Part shown: in pieces, positions 52,835 to 61,527 of the stretch
Layout: each line of letters starts with the position of its first letter
How positions within the stretch are numbered: position 1 is the stretch's first letter
Source of the DNA: CAZQHK01 sp964593455
GTDB lineage: Bacteria; Muiribacteriota; CAYSPT01
Assembly (NCBI GenBank): GCA_964593455.1
Contig: CAZQHK010000003.1
Span: 1-64,000 of the forward strand
Reading direction: 5' to 3'
Length of the DNA: 64,000 nt
Translations under genes and position numbers: made by a program
Notes under the pieces: generated by a model
The model's input: only the letters and a program-made list of their open reading frames with translations
Database searches by the model: none
What the model was told of the DNA's origin: nothing

Positions 52835-54172
52835 ATGCAGAACGACATGAGCTGGGTCCGGACGATAGTTCCTGAGAGTCTTCAGAAGACGACATTTATA
52901 CTGGAGAACTGGCAGTGGTTAGGGCTTTTCATGATTATTATGCTGTCGGTGATACTGGGACGGCTGGCCAATTTTCTCCTGGCCGGGTTTATGAAACGGT
53001 GGCAAGCGAAGATGGAGGAACGCAACATTTCTTTCATCCCCGACGATGCCTGGAAGGGTGCGGAACGGCCCTTCGGGCTACTCGTGTCGGGAACCCTGGC
53101 GATGCTTTCGTTGCCGCTGCTGCTATTGCCGTCAGCGGCCGGGGCCATGTTGATGCTGGCGATCAAGATCTTCATCACCTGTGCGGGCATCTGGTCCGCG
53201 TGTCGGGTAATCGATGTGGCGGGCGCCTATTTTACCCACCTGGCCAGCCGCACGGAGAGTAAACTCGACGACCTGCTGGTGCCCATGGTGCGTCGGTCTA
53301 CAAAGGTGTTTGTAGTGGCTTTCGGGCTGGTGTTCATCGCCCAGAACCTGAATATCGAGGTGGCCAGCCTGTTGGCCGGTCTGGGAATCGGCGGTTTGGC
53401 GTTCGCTCTGGCGGCCAAAGACCTGCTGGCGAACTTGTTTGGCAGTATCATGATTCTGGTAGATCAACCGTTTCGGATCGGGGACTGGGTGGTTGTCGGC
53501 GACGCCGAGGGCACGGTGGAGGACGTCGGGTTTCGCTACACTCGTATCCGCACCTTCTACAACTCGCTGATCTCTCTGCCCAACGGCATCATCGTCAGCC
53601 AGAAGGTGGACAACCTGGGGATGCGTACTTACCGCCGCTGTAGCTGCAAGCTTTCCATCACCTATGACACTCCACCCGAGAAAATCGAAGCGTTCTGCGA
53701 GGGAATACGGGAATTGGTGCGAATCCACCCTTACACCCGCAAAGACTATTTCCACGTGTATCTGAACACGTTTGCCGACAGCAGCCTGGACGTGCTGCTG
53801 TACGTGTTTTGGGAGACTCCCGACTGGTCCACCGAACTTCGGGAAAAACACCGGTTGTTCGTGGACATTATCCGCCTGGCCAACCGCCTGGGGGTGGAGT
53901 TTGCCTTCCCCACCCAGACGCTGCATCTGTCCTCGGTCCCCCAGGGTGCTGGGATGACGGGGGATATCGGCCAGATGGCCGCGGCTATAACGAAAAAAGC
54001 CATGGCCGGTCTGGGAGGGGAGTCAGAACCGGTCCGGGACGGCGAACCGTCGCCTCTTCTCGGCTCGAAGGATATGACTGAGGCTCTCGATCGGGGACGT
54101 TCGACCGCGCGTGGTCTGGTAAAAAGCACATTGGGTGAACCGGCTGAAGTGCCGCCGCCGGTTACGTTTTAA
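52835..54172 (+). CDS. Small-conductance mechanosensitive channel (MscS family)
   Basis: A 445-residue channel that would release solutes on osmotic downshock. The pore helix is in IEVASLLAGLGIGGLAFALAAKDLLANLFGS, followed by the beta domain DQPFRIGDWVVVGDAEGTVEDVGFRYTRIRTF. Four N-terminal helices precede it, against two in E. coli MscS. The last 100 residues form a soluble tail rich in Gly and Pro. ATG 52835 is preferred (GAGAGG 9 bases upstream); ATG 52826 overlaps that site. Confidence 0.88.
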   Translation: MQNDMSWVRTIVPESLQKTTFILENWQWLGLFMIIMLSVILGRLANFLLAGFMKRWQAKMEERNISFIPDDAWKGAERPFGLLVSGTLAMLSLPLLLLPSAAGAMLMLAIKIFITCAGIWSACRVIDVAGAYFTHLASRTESKLDDLLVPMVRRSTKVFVVAFGLVFIAQNLNIEVASLLAGLGIGGLAFALAAKDLLANLFGSIMILVDQPFRIGDWVVVGDAEGTVEDVGFRYTRIRTFYNSLISLPNGIIVSQKVDNLGMRTYRRCSCKLSITYDTPPEKIEAFCEGIRELVRIHPYTRKDYFHVYLNTFADSSLDVLLYVFWETPDWSTELREKHRLFVDIIRLANRLGVEFAFPTQTLHLSSVPQGAGMTGDIGQMAAAITKKAMAGLGGESEPVRDGEPSPLLGSKDMTEALDRGRSTARGLVKSTLGEPAEVPPPVTF

Positions 54173-54208
54173 CAAAAATCACAAACCTGCGGCAAGGAGG
54201 AGAACAGC

Positions 54209-55207
54209 ATGACAAAGGTCACCAGAGGAACTTTGAAGGCGCTCAAAGAGATGATCGAAATTCCTTCCATCTCGGGTAACGAGGGGAAGTTTTCACACTA
54301 CCTTAAAAACGAGTTCAGCAGGTTTGCTGATGAGGCTTTTCTGGACAAGATCGGCAATGTTATTGCCATCAAGGGTAAACCCCGTATTGCTCTGTTCGCG
54401 CACGTCGACACCGTTGGTTTCATGGTAAAAGTAGTACGTGATGACATTATCGAGGTGGTCAAGATAGGGTATCCTGAAGATTTTCACGGGCAGAGCGTGC
54501 GGATGTATAGCCGTGAAGATACGTTGCGTGGTCACATCTTCAAGAAGGATAAACAGATTCTCATTGATACTTCCATGAAACGAGCCTTGAACCTGGTGGA
54601 GGTCGGGGATTTCGTGGGGTACACTCCCTACCTGGAACGGGAAGGCAACTCTCTCATCGGTCCGGGACTCGACAACAAGGTGGGTTGTTTCGTTTCCCTC
54701 GAGGTGTTCAAGAAGATGGACAATATCGCTTTCGTCGGGACCATTAAAGAGGAGTCGGACCAGCAGGGAGCGCTTTCCGCCGTCTACAATCTTCGGTTCA
54801 ACCTGGACCTGGCAGTGATTGTCGACACCACCTACGGTTCGGATCTCTTCAATAGAGAGTCGGTGGCTGTGGGCCGTGGTACCGTGATCAGCCTGAAAGA
54901 CACTATCATGCCCCGGCGTGAGAACGTGGACGAGATGGTCCATCTGGCATTGGACGAAGGGTTCCGGTTCCAGCGGGAGGTCTCCGAAGGCGGCGAGAGC
55001 GACGCACGGTCCATTTTTCATCAACGGGGCGGTATCCCCTTCCTCTTCGTGGGAGTAGCGGCCAAGTATCCCCATTCCGCTTTCGAGATGGTCAACGTCA
55101 AAGACATCAACGAAACCATCAGGCTTCTGAAACGATACGTCGCCCTCAAACACAAGAGTCTGGATAAAGGCGAGGAAGAGATGTGCATAAAAAAACGGCG
55201 GCCGTGA
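54209..55207 (+). CDS. M42-family metallopeptidase
   Basis: A 332-residue aminopeptidase-like protein with AHVDTVG, GPGLDNKVGC, TIKEESDQQGA and VDTTYGSD, the metal-binding and catalytic motifs of M42 (FrvX/PepA-like) enzymes, which form large tetrahedral shells. ATG 54209 has AAGGAGGAG. Its final codons and stop lie inside a GC-rich hairpin. Confidence 0.85.
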   Translation: MTKVTRGTLKALKEMIEIPSISGNEGKFSHYLKNEFSRFADEAFLDKIGNVIAIKGKPRIALFAHVDTVGFMVKVVRDDIIEVVKIGYPEDFHGQSVRMYSREDTLRGHIFKKDKQILIDTSMKRALNLVEVGDFVGYTPYLEREGNSLIGPGLDNKVGCFVSLEVFKKMDNIAFVGTIKEESDQQGALSAVYNLRFNLDLAVIVDTTYGSDLFNRESVAVGRGTVISLKDTIMPRRENVDEMVHLALDEGFRFQREVSEGGESDARSIFHQRGGIPFLFVGVAAKYPHSAFEMVNVKDINETIRLLKRYVALKHKSLDKGEEEMCIKKRRP

Positions 55208-55216
55208 CGGCCGCCG
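55196..55216 (-). terminator. Terminator hairpin with a stop codon in its loop
   Basis: CGGCGGCCG and CGGCCGCCG form a perfect 9-bp stem whose loop TGA is the stop codon of the M42 gene. The 7-A tract just upstream becomes a T run on the minus strand, so the hairpin fits best as the terminator of the minus-strand gene at 55264. Confidence 0.7.
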
Positions 55217-55263
55217 CGTTTAACCTGATAGATCGTTTCTATGACTGGTAGTCGGTGGTTGTT

Positions 55264-55566
55264 CTATTTGCGTTGATGGTTAAGCGGGATCAACCGGCCT
55301 CCTCCGTCATAACTGCTTGATTGTCTGGTCATTGGTAACCCGGTACGGGATGATGGTGCTTCTATTGGGAACAACTGTTGCCGGTATGAACCGAATAGCC
55401 ACATGAGATAAAGCACTGCAATTGGGACGCACAAGATCATGGTATACGGTACCAGGCTTCCTACTGTTGCCCCGACAAAGGCGCCGGTAGTGGAACGATT
55501 GATTATATTGCCCAGGTAAAAACCGACTGCCCCTACGAGGGCGCCGCCAACTACTATCGCGACCAT
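55264..55566 (-). CDS. Small hypothetical membrane protein
   Basis: A 100-residue protein with a glycine-rich first helix (VAIVVGGALVGAVGFYLG), a second helix (TMILCVPIAVLYLMWLFG) and a polar tail. The glycine pattern resembles glycine-zipper proteins. Not recognised. It is followed by the terminator at 55196. Confidence 0.6.
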   Translation of the reverse strand: MVAIVVGGALVGAVGFYLGNIINRSTTGAFVGATVGSLVPYTMILCVPIAVLYLMWLFGSYRQQLFPIEAPSSRTGLPMTRQSSSYDGGGRLIPLNHQRK

Positions 55567-55922
55567 TGGTGACCAACCTCCATTCCTTTACCCGGAAAAT
55601 GCAGCTGACTTCTACTCCGGCTCGAAAACATCTGCATTTTTCGGGTTTTAAATTTTAAATTTCTTAAACGGACGGGAAGGTTTTGTCCCGCCGCATTATT
55701 TCGCTTTCTACTTATTTTTATACAGAAACCACCTCGAAAGTTTCAGAAAAAACTTTTTTTTAAAAAAAATTCGGTTTTGATTAAAGTACATCTTAGAAGG
55801 AGTAATATAGAGATATTCTGCATTATATTACTCAGGAAGCCATATATCGCGCTAAAGTTAAAACGGGTAAATGCCGATACGAATATTAGGAAGATATACA
55901 AATTTACCAGGGAGGGTAATCC
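55567..55922. other. AT-rich gene-free stretch with an inverted repeat
   Basis: About 355 bases, strongly AT-rich from 55740, with long A and T tracts at 55750-55770. A perfect inverted repeat lies at 55800-55833. No frame is convincing. A ribosome-binding site GGGAGGG sits before the small gene at 55923. Confidence 0.5.
55800..55833. repeat. Perfect 10-bp inverted repeat GAGTAATATA/TATATTACTC
   Basis: GAGTAATATA (55800-55809) and TATATTACTC (55824-55833) are exact inverse complements with a 14-base loop. With 90 bases to the next start codon it could be an operator or an RNA hairpin in the leader of the small gene at 55923. Confidence 0.6.
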
Positions 55923-56117
55923 ATGGGCATCGAATCCACCGCCGCCGCGTTTCGCATGAGTAAATCACTCGGCCACTACCCTCTGATGGTCATGATGAAA
56001 ACCCTGGAACTCCAGAAGCAGACCGCCCAGACGGCCCAGGCCATGAATCCGGTGGTTGCTCAAGCCGCCAACGCCATGCCCGGCGAAGCGGGGTACAACT
56101 TCGATTCCTACGCTTGA
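55923..56117 (+). CDS. Small hypothetical protein (possible YjfB-like)
   Basis: A 64-residue protein with a good ribosome-binding site (GGGAGGG). It is helical with a Met/Leu-rich centre (MVMMKTLELQKQTAQTAQAMN), a pattern seen in small YjfB-type putative motility proteins. The match is weak and no flagellar gene is nearby. Long AT-rich upstream DNA suggests its own regulated promoter. Confidence 0.5.
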   Translation: MGIESTAAAFRMSKSLGHYPLMVMMKTLELQKQTAQTAQAMNPVVAQAANAMPGEAGYNFDSYA

Positions 56118-56171
56118 TATCGCCTGATATCGAGGGGTATCTTCCACTCACGCTTCCAGTCCGGTACCATT

Positions 56172-57107
56172 TTATTTAGAGCGGCGGACCGTCACCTTGG
56201 GGTGCGGTTGCTCGTTATAAACGATACTGTCCGGGGGAACCGAATGAGTCAGCCACACGTTACCGCCGATAAGAGAACCTCTGCCCACCCTGGTTTTACC
56301 GCCCAGGATAGTGGCTTCAGCGTAAATGACCACGTTGTCCTCGATGTCCGGATGGCGTTTGATGCCTTTCACCGGTTTGCCCTCCTTGTCCAGCGGAAAG
56401 CTCAAGGCACCCAGGGTGACACCCTGGTAAATTTTGACATTCTCGCCGATGGTAGTGGTCTCCCCGATGACTACGCCGGTGCCGTGATCGATGAAAAACC
56501 GTTCGCCGATGGTGGCCCCGGGATGGATATCGATACCGGTGCGGGCATGCGCGTATTCGGTCATTACCCGGGGAATGATCGGTACCTGGTTTTCGTATAA
56601 GGCGTGGGCGATACGGTAGATGGTTATGGCTTCGATACACGGGTAACTCATGATGATCTCGTCGTAGGACTGGGCGGCGGGGTCGCCATCATAGGCGGCC
56701 TGGATGTCGGTTACCAGTACCTCCCGTATCCGGGACAGGGAATCCATCAGATGTTGAACCGCCCTGGTGGTCATATCGTGGCAGTCGCACAGCTCGCATT
56801 TGTTGGTGGTAATGCAGTGATACCGGTAGGCCCGTTCACACTGCTCGAAGAGGTGAGTAGCCGCCGACTGCAGCCGTTTCCTGATAAATTCTTTCAGTTT
56901 AATGCCTTGTACCGGTGCGCTTCCCATGTATCCGGGAAACAGCACGGTAAGAAGATTATCGACCACCGCGATGATGGCTTTGCATCCGGCCAGGTTGAAA
57001 TGCTCGGTAGTGTTGACCCCGATAGGACCCTGCATGGATTCAACCATTTTGTTGACAGCCTCATCCAGGACGATGGCTTCTGCATCCGTAGGCTTTGTCA
57101 TGGTCAT
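56172..57107 (-). CDS. cysE: Serine O-acetyltransferase
   Basis: Acetylates serine for cysteine synthesis. The C-terminal hexapeptide-repeat fold is clear (ARTGIDIHPGATIGERFFIDHGTGVVIGETTTIG...VKIYQGVTLGALS) with catalytic His and Asp in this region. The N-terminal helical part has family layout plus a cysteine-rich insert (ITTNKCELCDCHD). 311 residues, on the long side, as in the EpsC/plant-like form. No cysK adjoins it. ATG 57107. Confidence 0.9.
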   Translation of the reverse strand: MTMTKPTDAEAIVLDEAVNKMVESMQGPIGVNTTEHFNLAGCKAIIAVVDNLLTVLFPGYMGSAPVQGIKLKEFIRKRLQSAATHLFEQCERAYRYHCITTNKCELCDCHDMTTRAVQHLMDSLSRIREVLVTDIQAAYDGDPAAQSYDEIIMSYPCIEAITIYRIAHALYENQVPIIPRVMTEYAHARTGIDIHPGATIGERFFIDHGTGVVIGETTTIGENVKIYQGVTLGALSFPLDKEGKPVKGIKRHPDIEDNVVIYAEATILGGKTRVGRGSLIGGNVWLTHSVPPDSIVYNEQPHPKVTVRRSK

Positions 57108-57254
57108 CCCTTCTTCTTAATGATACTTGGTCTCTCAGCGTACCGCTGCCAATTATTTTTTCTGTTCACCATACCCTCTACACCGCCGAGTAATTTATAC
57201 CATCGGTAATTCCTTTGTCAAGGTGCGAATGATGTCGAATATGTCTTACTCGTC

Positions 57255-58430
57255 TTATTTAAGCAGTTTTCTGGCCTCGGCTTCCGCCGCCTGGAAAACG
57301 TCTTTCAGGGGTACGCCGAGTTTGGCCGCCAGGACGCGGCAGTCTTCGTACTCTGGAGCCAGGTTGACCACGTGGCCGCCAGACTTCCCCAGTTTGACCG
57401 CCACCGTCCCGAAACGAGTGTCTACCTTTACCGTCTCCCGGGCCAGCTTCCGGCGTTCGATGTGCTGTATCCGGGCCCCCAGGGTGGTGGTTTCTGTAAA
57501 CAGGATGTCAAGCACCTTCTCCAGTGCCTGCGGGGTGGTGATGACGCTGAGTTTTACCGCCGGACGGCTCTTCTTCATGAGAATGGAAGTCGTGAACACG
57601 TCCAGGGCGTCCGGCGGGCGGAGTTTTTCGAAGAGATACGAGAAGAGTTCCGGGCTCATGTCGTCGATATTGGTTTCCACCAACACCGTGGCGTCTTCCG
57701 GGGTGCCCGCTTCGTTCCCGGCCCGGCCGACGATAAGGCGCAACAAATTGGCGTGTGGCAGTTCACGGCTGCCGGCTCCGTATCCGACCGTTTCCAGGGT
57801 CATGGCCGGCATGGGACCGAATCCGGCGGCCACGGTGGTGATGATTCCGGCGCCCGTGGGGGTAGTCAGTTCCGCCTCGATTCCCCGGGAGTAGACCGGT
57901 ACGTCTTTGAGAAGTGCCACGGTAGCCGGGGCTGGTACCGGGATGGTGCCGTGAGAACAGGTGACGGTACCGGTTCCCAGGTGGATTTTCGAGCAGTATA
58001 TCCGCTCGATTCCGAGTTTCTTGATCCCGACCAGGGTGCCGATGATGTCCAGGATGGAGTCTACCGCTCCGATCTCGTGAAAATGGACCCGGTCTATCTC
58101 CTGGCTGTGAATACCGGCTTCCACGGTGGCGATACGTCTGAAAACCGCCGTGCCGGTGTTCTTGATGTCCTCATCGAGAGCGCTTTCGGCGATGAGCCGT
58201 TCGATGTCCGTAAGGTTCCTTTCGGGCTGGTCTCCGGTCATCTCCGCGATGAAACGGGTGCCGGTAAAGCCGTTCCGGGTGATTTTCTTCGATGAGAGCC
58301 GGTAACCGTCGAGACGGAGTTTCTTAAGCTCATTTCGCAACTCATCCAGAGGCAGACCGGCATCGAGCAGCGCCCCCAGGAGCATGTCCCCGCTGATTCC
58401 CGAGAAACAGTCAATATACGCTATTTTCAT
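57255..58430 (-). CDS. larC: LarC, nickel insertion into the nickel-pincer cofactor
   Basis: A 391-residue LarC with the family N-terminus (AYIDCFSGISGDMLLGALLDAG), the HFHEIGAVDSI metal region and a C-terminal domain. In Lactiplantibacillus LarC is split as LarC1/LarC2 across a programmed frameshift; here one frame covers the full length. It inserts nickel into the pincer nucleotide made by LarB and LarE. Last gene of larE-larB-larC; it overlaps the larB stop by 4 bases. Confidence 0.92.
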   Translation of the reverse strand: MKIAYIDCFSGISGDMLLGALLDAGLPLDELRNELKKLRLDGYRLSSKKITRNGFTGTRFIAEMTGDQPERNLTDIERLIAESALDEDIKNTGTAVFRRIATVEAGIHSQEIDRVHFHEIGAVDSILDIIGTLVGIKKLGIERIYCSKIHLGTGTVTCSHGTIPVPAPATVALLKDVPVYSRGIEAELTTPTGAGIITTVAAGFGPMPAMTLETVGYGAGSRELPHANLLRLIVGRAGNEAGTPEDATVLVETNIDDMSPELFSYLFEKLRPPDALDVFTTSILMKKSRPAVKLSVITTPQALEKVLDILFTETTTLGARIQHIERRKLARETVKVDTRFGTVAVKLGKSGGHVVNLAPEYEDCRVLAAKLGVPLKDVFQAAEAEARKLLK

Positions 58431-59185
58431 GTCTCTTCACCTAGCTTGTTGATGATCCCGGCCATGTAACCGGCGCCGAATCCGTTGTCTATATTGACCA
58501 CCGCCACTCCCGGGGCGCAGCTGTTGAGCATGGTGAGCAGGGCCGCCACTCCCTTGAAACTGGCTCCGTAGCCCACACTGGTGGGTACGGCGATCACGGG
58601 TTTGTCCACCAACCCGCCGACGATGCTGGCCAGGGCGCCTTCCATACCGGCGGCTACCACGACCACCCGGGCCTCGAAGAGCAACTCCTGGTTGAGAAAC
58701 AAACGGTGGATACCGGCCACGCCGATATCGAACAGTCGTTTAACGGTGTTCCCCATGGCGTGAGCTACGGCCGCCGCTTCCTCGGCCACTGGAATGTCGG
58801 CGGTTCCGGCACTGATTATCAGAATCATACCCCGGGATGAAGGGGTGGTCCTCTGCCCCACAGTGACTATGGAGGCTATCTCGTTGTACCGGGCACCGGG
58901 ACACACGGCTTTGATGGCTTCAAAGACCTCGCTGGTCGCTCGAGTGGCGATAATCTGCCCGTTTCCAGCCGCCATTTTTTGAAAGATTTGGGTCACCTGA
59001 TCGGTGGTTTTTCCCTGGCAGAAGATCACTTCAGGGAATCCTTTGCGCACACCCCGGTGTGTGTCGATCTTGGCAAACCCTATATCATCATACGGTAGAG
59101 TCTTGAGCCGCTGCAGAGCCTCATCGATACTCACGGAACCGTCTTTGACGGACTTCAGCAGACTGGCTATTTTTTCCCTGTCCAT
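58427..59185 (-). CDS. larB: LarB, nicotinate adenine dinucleotide carboxylase/hydrolase
   Basis: A 252-residue protein with a PurE-like C-terminal domain (ISAGTADIPVAEEAAAVAHAMGNTVKRLFDIGVAG...PVIAVPTSVGYGASFKG). LarB starts nickel-pincer nucleotide synthesis by carboxylating and cleaving NaAD. Two bases separate it from larE, and it overlaps larC, so the three genes are one operon. Confidence 0.92.
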   Translation of the reverse strand: MDREKIASLLKSVKDGSVSIDEALQRLKTLPYDDIGFAKIDTHRGVRKGFPEVIFCQGKTTDQVTQIFQKMAAGNGQIIATRATSEVFEAIKAVCPGARYNEIASIVTVGQRTTPSSRGMILIISAGTADIPVAEEAAAVAHAMGNTVKRLFDIGVAGIHRLFLNQELLFEARVVVVAAGMEGALASIVGGLVDKPVIAVPTSVGYGASFKGVAALLTMLNSCAPGVAVVNIDNGFGAGYMAGIINKLGEET

Positions 59186-59187
59186 GG

Positions 59188-60093
59188 TCAGCCTTCCTCT
59201 TCATCTGGCGGTCCGGAATCTGGTTCGGTTTTTCCGGGATAGTCGCCGGGGCGTCTTTTATCTTCAGAAAGCACCTCGTTCAGGCTGCCGGTACGGTATC
59301 CCTTGAGATCTAATGTGACATACGCGTACCCGAACCCGGTAAACCGGGTAACAATGGAGGCAGCGGTGGCCGGTTCGGTTATCCGCGGCAGGTCGGCCGG
59401 AGGAACTTCTATCCTGGCGATGGTTCCGTGGTCCCTGACCCTGAGTTGCCCAAACTCGAGGCTACGCAGGAACTCTTCCGCCCGGTCAACCCGCTCAAGC
59501 TTCTTTTGGGTGATACGCATGCCGTAGGGAAACCGGGAAGCAAGACAGGCCTGGGACGGTTTGTTCCAGGTGGGAAGGCCCATCTCTTTCGAAAACCGGC
59601 GGATGTCGTTCTTGCTGAACCCGGCTTCCTTTAAAGGACTTCGCACCCCTAGGTCGGCAGCGGCCTGCATCCCGGGACGGTAGTCGTCCAGATCATCGTT
59701 TGTCGCGCCGTCGGCCACATACGCCAGCATGTGTTTCTCCGCCAGTTCGAGCAAGGTGGAAAAGAGCTCTTTTTTGCAGTGGTAGCAACGATCCGGCTGG
59801 TTGGCGCTAAAAGACTCGATTCCGAGCTCGCTGGTCTCGACCACCAGGTGCTTACCACCGATCATCCCGGCAAACGTGGCCGCGTCTTCGAACTCCCGTT
59901 TGGTGTAGAGTTCCGAGCGAGCGGTGACAGCCACCGCTTTGTCCGCCAGCATATCGTGAGCTATCCGGTAGAGAAAGGTGCTGTCCACGCCGCCGGAATA
60001 CGCTACCAGCACACTGCCCATGTCTACCAGGATCTGTTTCAAGCCCTCGAGTTTCTCACCGGGAGTCCTAATTAAAGTACCCTTATTCTTCAT
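59188..60093 (-). CDS. larE: LarE, sulfur transferase of nickel-pincer cofactor synthesis
   Basis: A 301-residue PP-loop ATPase (SGGVDS at 33-38) that thiolates the pincer precursor. Three cysteines stand out: Cys103 and Cys106 (CYHC) and Cys183 (QACLASR). A single sacrificial Cys is used in the Lactiplantibacillus enzyme, whereas homologues with three conserved Cys are known or proposed to bind a 4Fe-4S cluster; this sequence fits the latter. ATG 60093. larA is absent from the window, so the cofactor's client enzyme must lie elsewhere. Confidence 0.9.
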   Translation of the reverse strand: MKNKGTLIRTPGEKLEGLKQILVDMGSVLVAYSGGVDSTFLYRIAHDMLADKAVAVTARSELYTKREFEDAATFAGMIGGKHLVVETSELGIESFSANQPDRCYHCKKELFSTLLELAEKHMLAYVADGATNDDLDDYRPGMQAAADLGVRSPLKEAGFSKNDIRRFSKEMGLPTWNKPSQACLASRFPYGMRITQKKLERVDRAEEFLRSLEFGQLRVRDHGTIARIEVPPADLPRITEPATAASIVTRFTGFGYAYVTLDLKGYRTGSLNEVLSEDKRRPGDYPGKTEPDSGPPDEEEG

Positions 60094-60213
60094 GAAGTCT
60101 AGTCTATGTGTCCGGACGGTCAGTGTCAAGGATGCTTACTTTACGTTTCCCCTCTTTCCTTGTTAAAGGAATCAAAGTAAAATAGGGACAATATTTTGAA
60201 TCGAGGTTTTGAA

Positions 60214-60545
60214 ATGACCACAGAAATTGTAGATGAACCCAAACCGGTTTTTTTTCTAAAAGCCTGGTTGGCGGGGTCATTGCCCTCGGTTACACTCGTA
60301 TGGGGTTTTGTTTGAAATACGCCGCCCTGGGGGACATTAGCTTTTTCTTCGCTTTCGGGGTATTGCCGATGTTCGGAACATACTGGGTACAGACGCAAAN
60401 NNNNNNNNNNNNNNNNNNNNNNNNNNNNNNNNNNNNNNNNNNNNNNNNNNNNNNNNNNNNNNNNNNNNNNNNNNNNNNNNNNNNNNNNNNNNNNNNNNNC
60501 GCAAAACCTTGTGGGAGAAACTCAAGTTGTTTGAGACAAAATGAA
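60214..60545 (+). pseudogene. MenA/UbiA prenyltransferase remnant with a gap
   Basis: ATG 60214 opens a MenA-like start (VFFLKAWLAGSLPSVT) that stops at 60315. Another frame then gives CLKYAALGDISFFFAFGVLPMFGTYWVQT, matching the LGDxxVFxFFG...GTYYVQT block that lies about 150 residues further on in MenA. The middle is deleted. A 100 N gap (60400-60499) interrupts the rest; after it comes KTLWEKLKLFETK and a stop. It looks like a dead 1,4-dihydroxy-2-naphthoate prenyltransferase gene, although misassembly at the gap could contribute. Confidence 0.55.
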
Positions 60546-60554
60546 ATTTTCTCT

Positions 60555-61367
60555 CTAGAGTGATTCCAGGAGCTCTCTCAAGAATACGATACTATCATAG
60601 CTGGCGCCGTGAGGGTCACGGTGTTTAAATCCTCCCTGCTGGTCTACCGACAGGTATCCGGAGTAGCCGATATCCCTTAAAGCCATCAGAAATACTTTCC
60701 AGTTGATAGTGCCTTTGCCTGGCGGAAGCTTCTGATCGTGGTACCCGTCGTTGTCGTTAACATGCACATGAATGATTTCGTCCTTGAGTATCTCCACGAA
60801 CCCTGTCAATGAGGTGGCCCGGTGGGTCATCAGGTTGAGAGTGCCGGTATCGAAGGTGACCCCGAGGGCCGGAGACTCTACCTCTTCGATCATGTGTTTG
60901 GCTGCCCAGGGGTTGTTTATGACGTAAGCGATGGTGTGTTTCATGGACAGAGCCAGTTTCACGTTGGCGTTTTCCGCGTAAGCGCACAGATTCTTTAGCT
61001 CTTCGCGGGTTCTTTTCCAGTATCCTTTGTAAGGTGATGCGTACGGCCAGCAGTAAACTCCTTTTACCTGTACCATCGGGCATCCGCAGTCTCCCGCGAA
61101 TCGGAGTGCTTCACGGATTGCTTTGGCTCCGTCACACCGCTTATCGGCATTGCTGCTGGCGATATTGGATCCCCGGGCCACGTGAGCCGAGCTGTGCAGG
61201 GATGAAATATCGAGGTTGTTGGCTTCCACCATTTCCCTGAAAAAATGGGCCCCCATCTCGGGAAGCCTTTCCAGTTCGAGTCCGTCATAGCCATACTTCT
61301 TGGCGATTGGTATGATCTGGTTGTAATGGTAGTATTGGAATATCTTGGTACACAACGATATCTTCAT
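60555..61367 (-). CDS. Sugar phosphate isomerase/epimerase-like TIM barrel
   Basis: A 270-residue xylose-isomerase-like TIM barrel (AP endonuclease 2 superfamily). YGYDGLELERLPE opens the barrel; SSLHSSAHV, VTFDTGTLNLM, HVHVNDNDGYHDQKLPPGKG and LSVDQQGG carry likely metal and substrate ligands. The DNDGxxDxxLPxGxGxI pattern is common in sugar epimerases of this family. Substrate unknown and no sugar genes adjoin it. Confidence 0.8.
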   Translation of the reverse strand: MKISLCTKIFQYYHYNQIIPIAKKYGYDGLELERLPEMGAHFFREMVEANNLDISSLHSSAHVARGSNIASSNADKRCDGAKAIREALRFAGDCGCPMVQVKGVYCWPYASPYKGYWKRTREELKNLCAYAENANVKLALSMKHTIAYVINNPWAAKHMIEEVESPALGVTFDTGTLNLMTHRATSLTGFVEILKDEIIHVHVNDNDGYHDQKLPPGKGTINWKVFLMALRDIGYSGYLSVDQQGGFKHRDPHGASYDSIVFLRELLESL

Positions 61368-61455
61368 GATAATTCACACAATACCGAAAGCTTTCCGGTC
61401 GTGTCAACTACGGAAATCTCACGGTAGCACCAGTGTCGAGGCAAGAGCAGTGCTT

Positions 61456-61470
61456 GAGTTATAATAACTC
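61456..61470. promoter_or_regulatory. Palindrome containing TATAAT before the resB gene
   Basis: GAGTTA TAA TAACTC is a perfect 6+6 palindrome whose centre reads TATAAT (61460-61465). No convincing -35 box is at the right distance. It may be a regulated promoter with the operator on the -10 box. Confidence 0.35.
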
Positions 61471-61527
61471 GCAAAGGGAGTTCGACCTAACGCCGGCCTC
61501 CGGCTCCGGGGCCCCTGGTAAGGAGAA

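Noticed and set aside
53132..53926. A 264-codon minus-strand frame inside the MscS gene
   Set aside because: The MscS beta-domain motif is unmistakable on the plus strand; the other frame is low-complexity shadow.
57372..58295. A 307-codon plus-strand frame opposite larC
   Set aside because: larC is full length with family motifs; the opposing frame is a codon-bias shadow.
60395..60505. CGCAAA on both sides of the last gap as another k-mer overlap
   Set aside because: Only 6 bases match, which chance can explain; the gap is treated as real.
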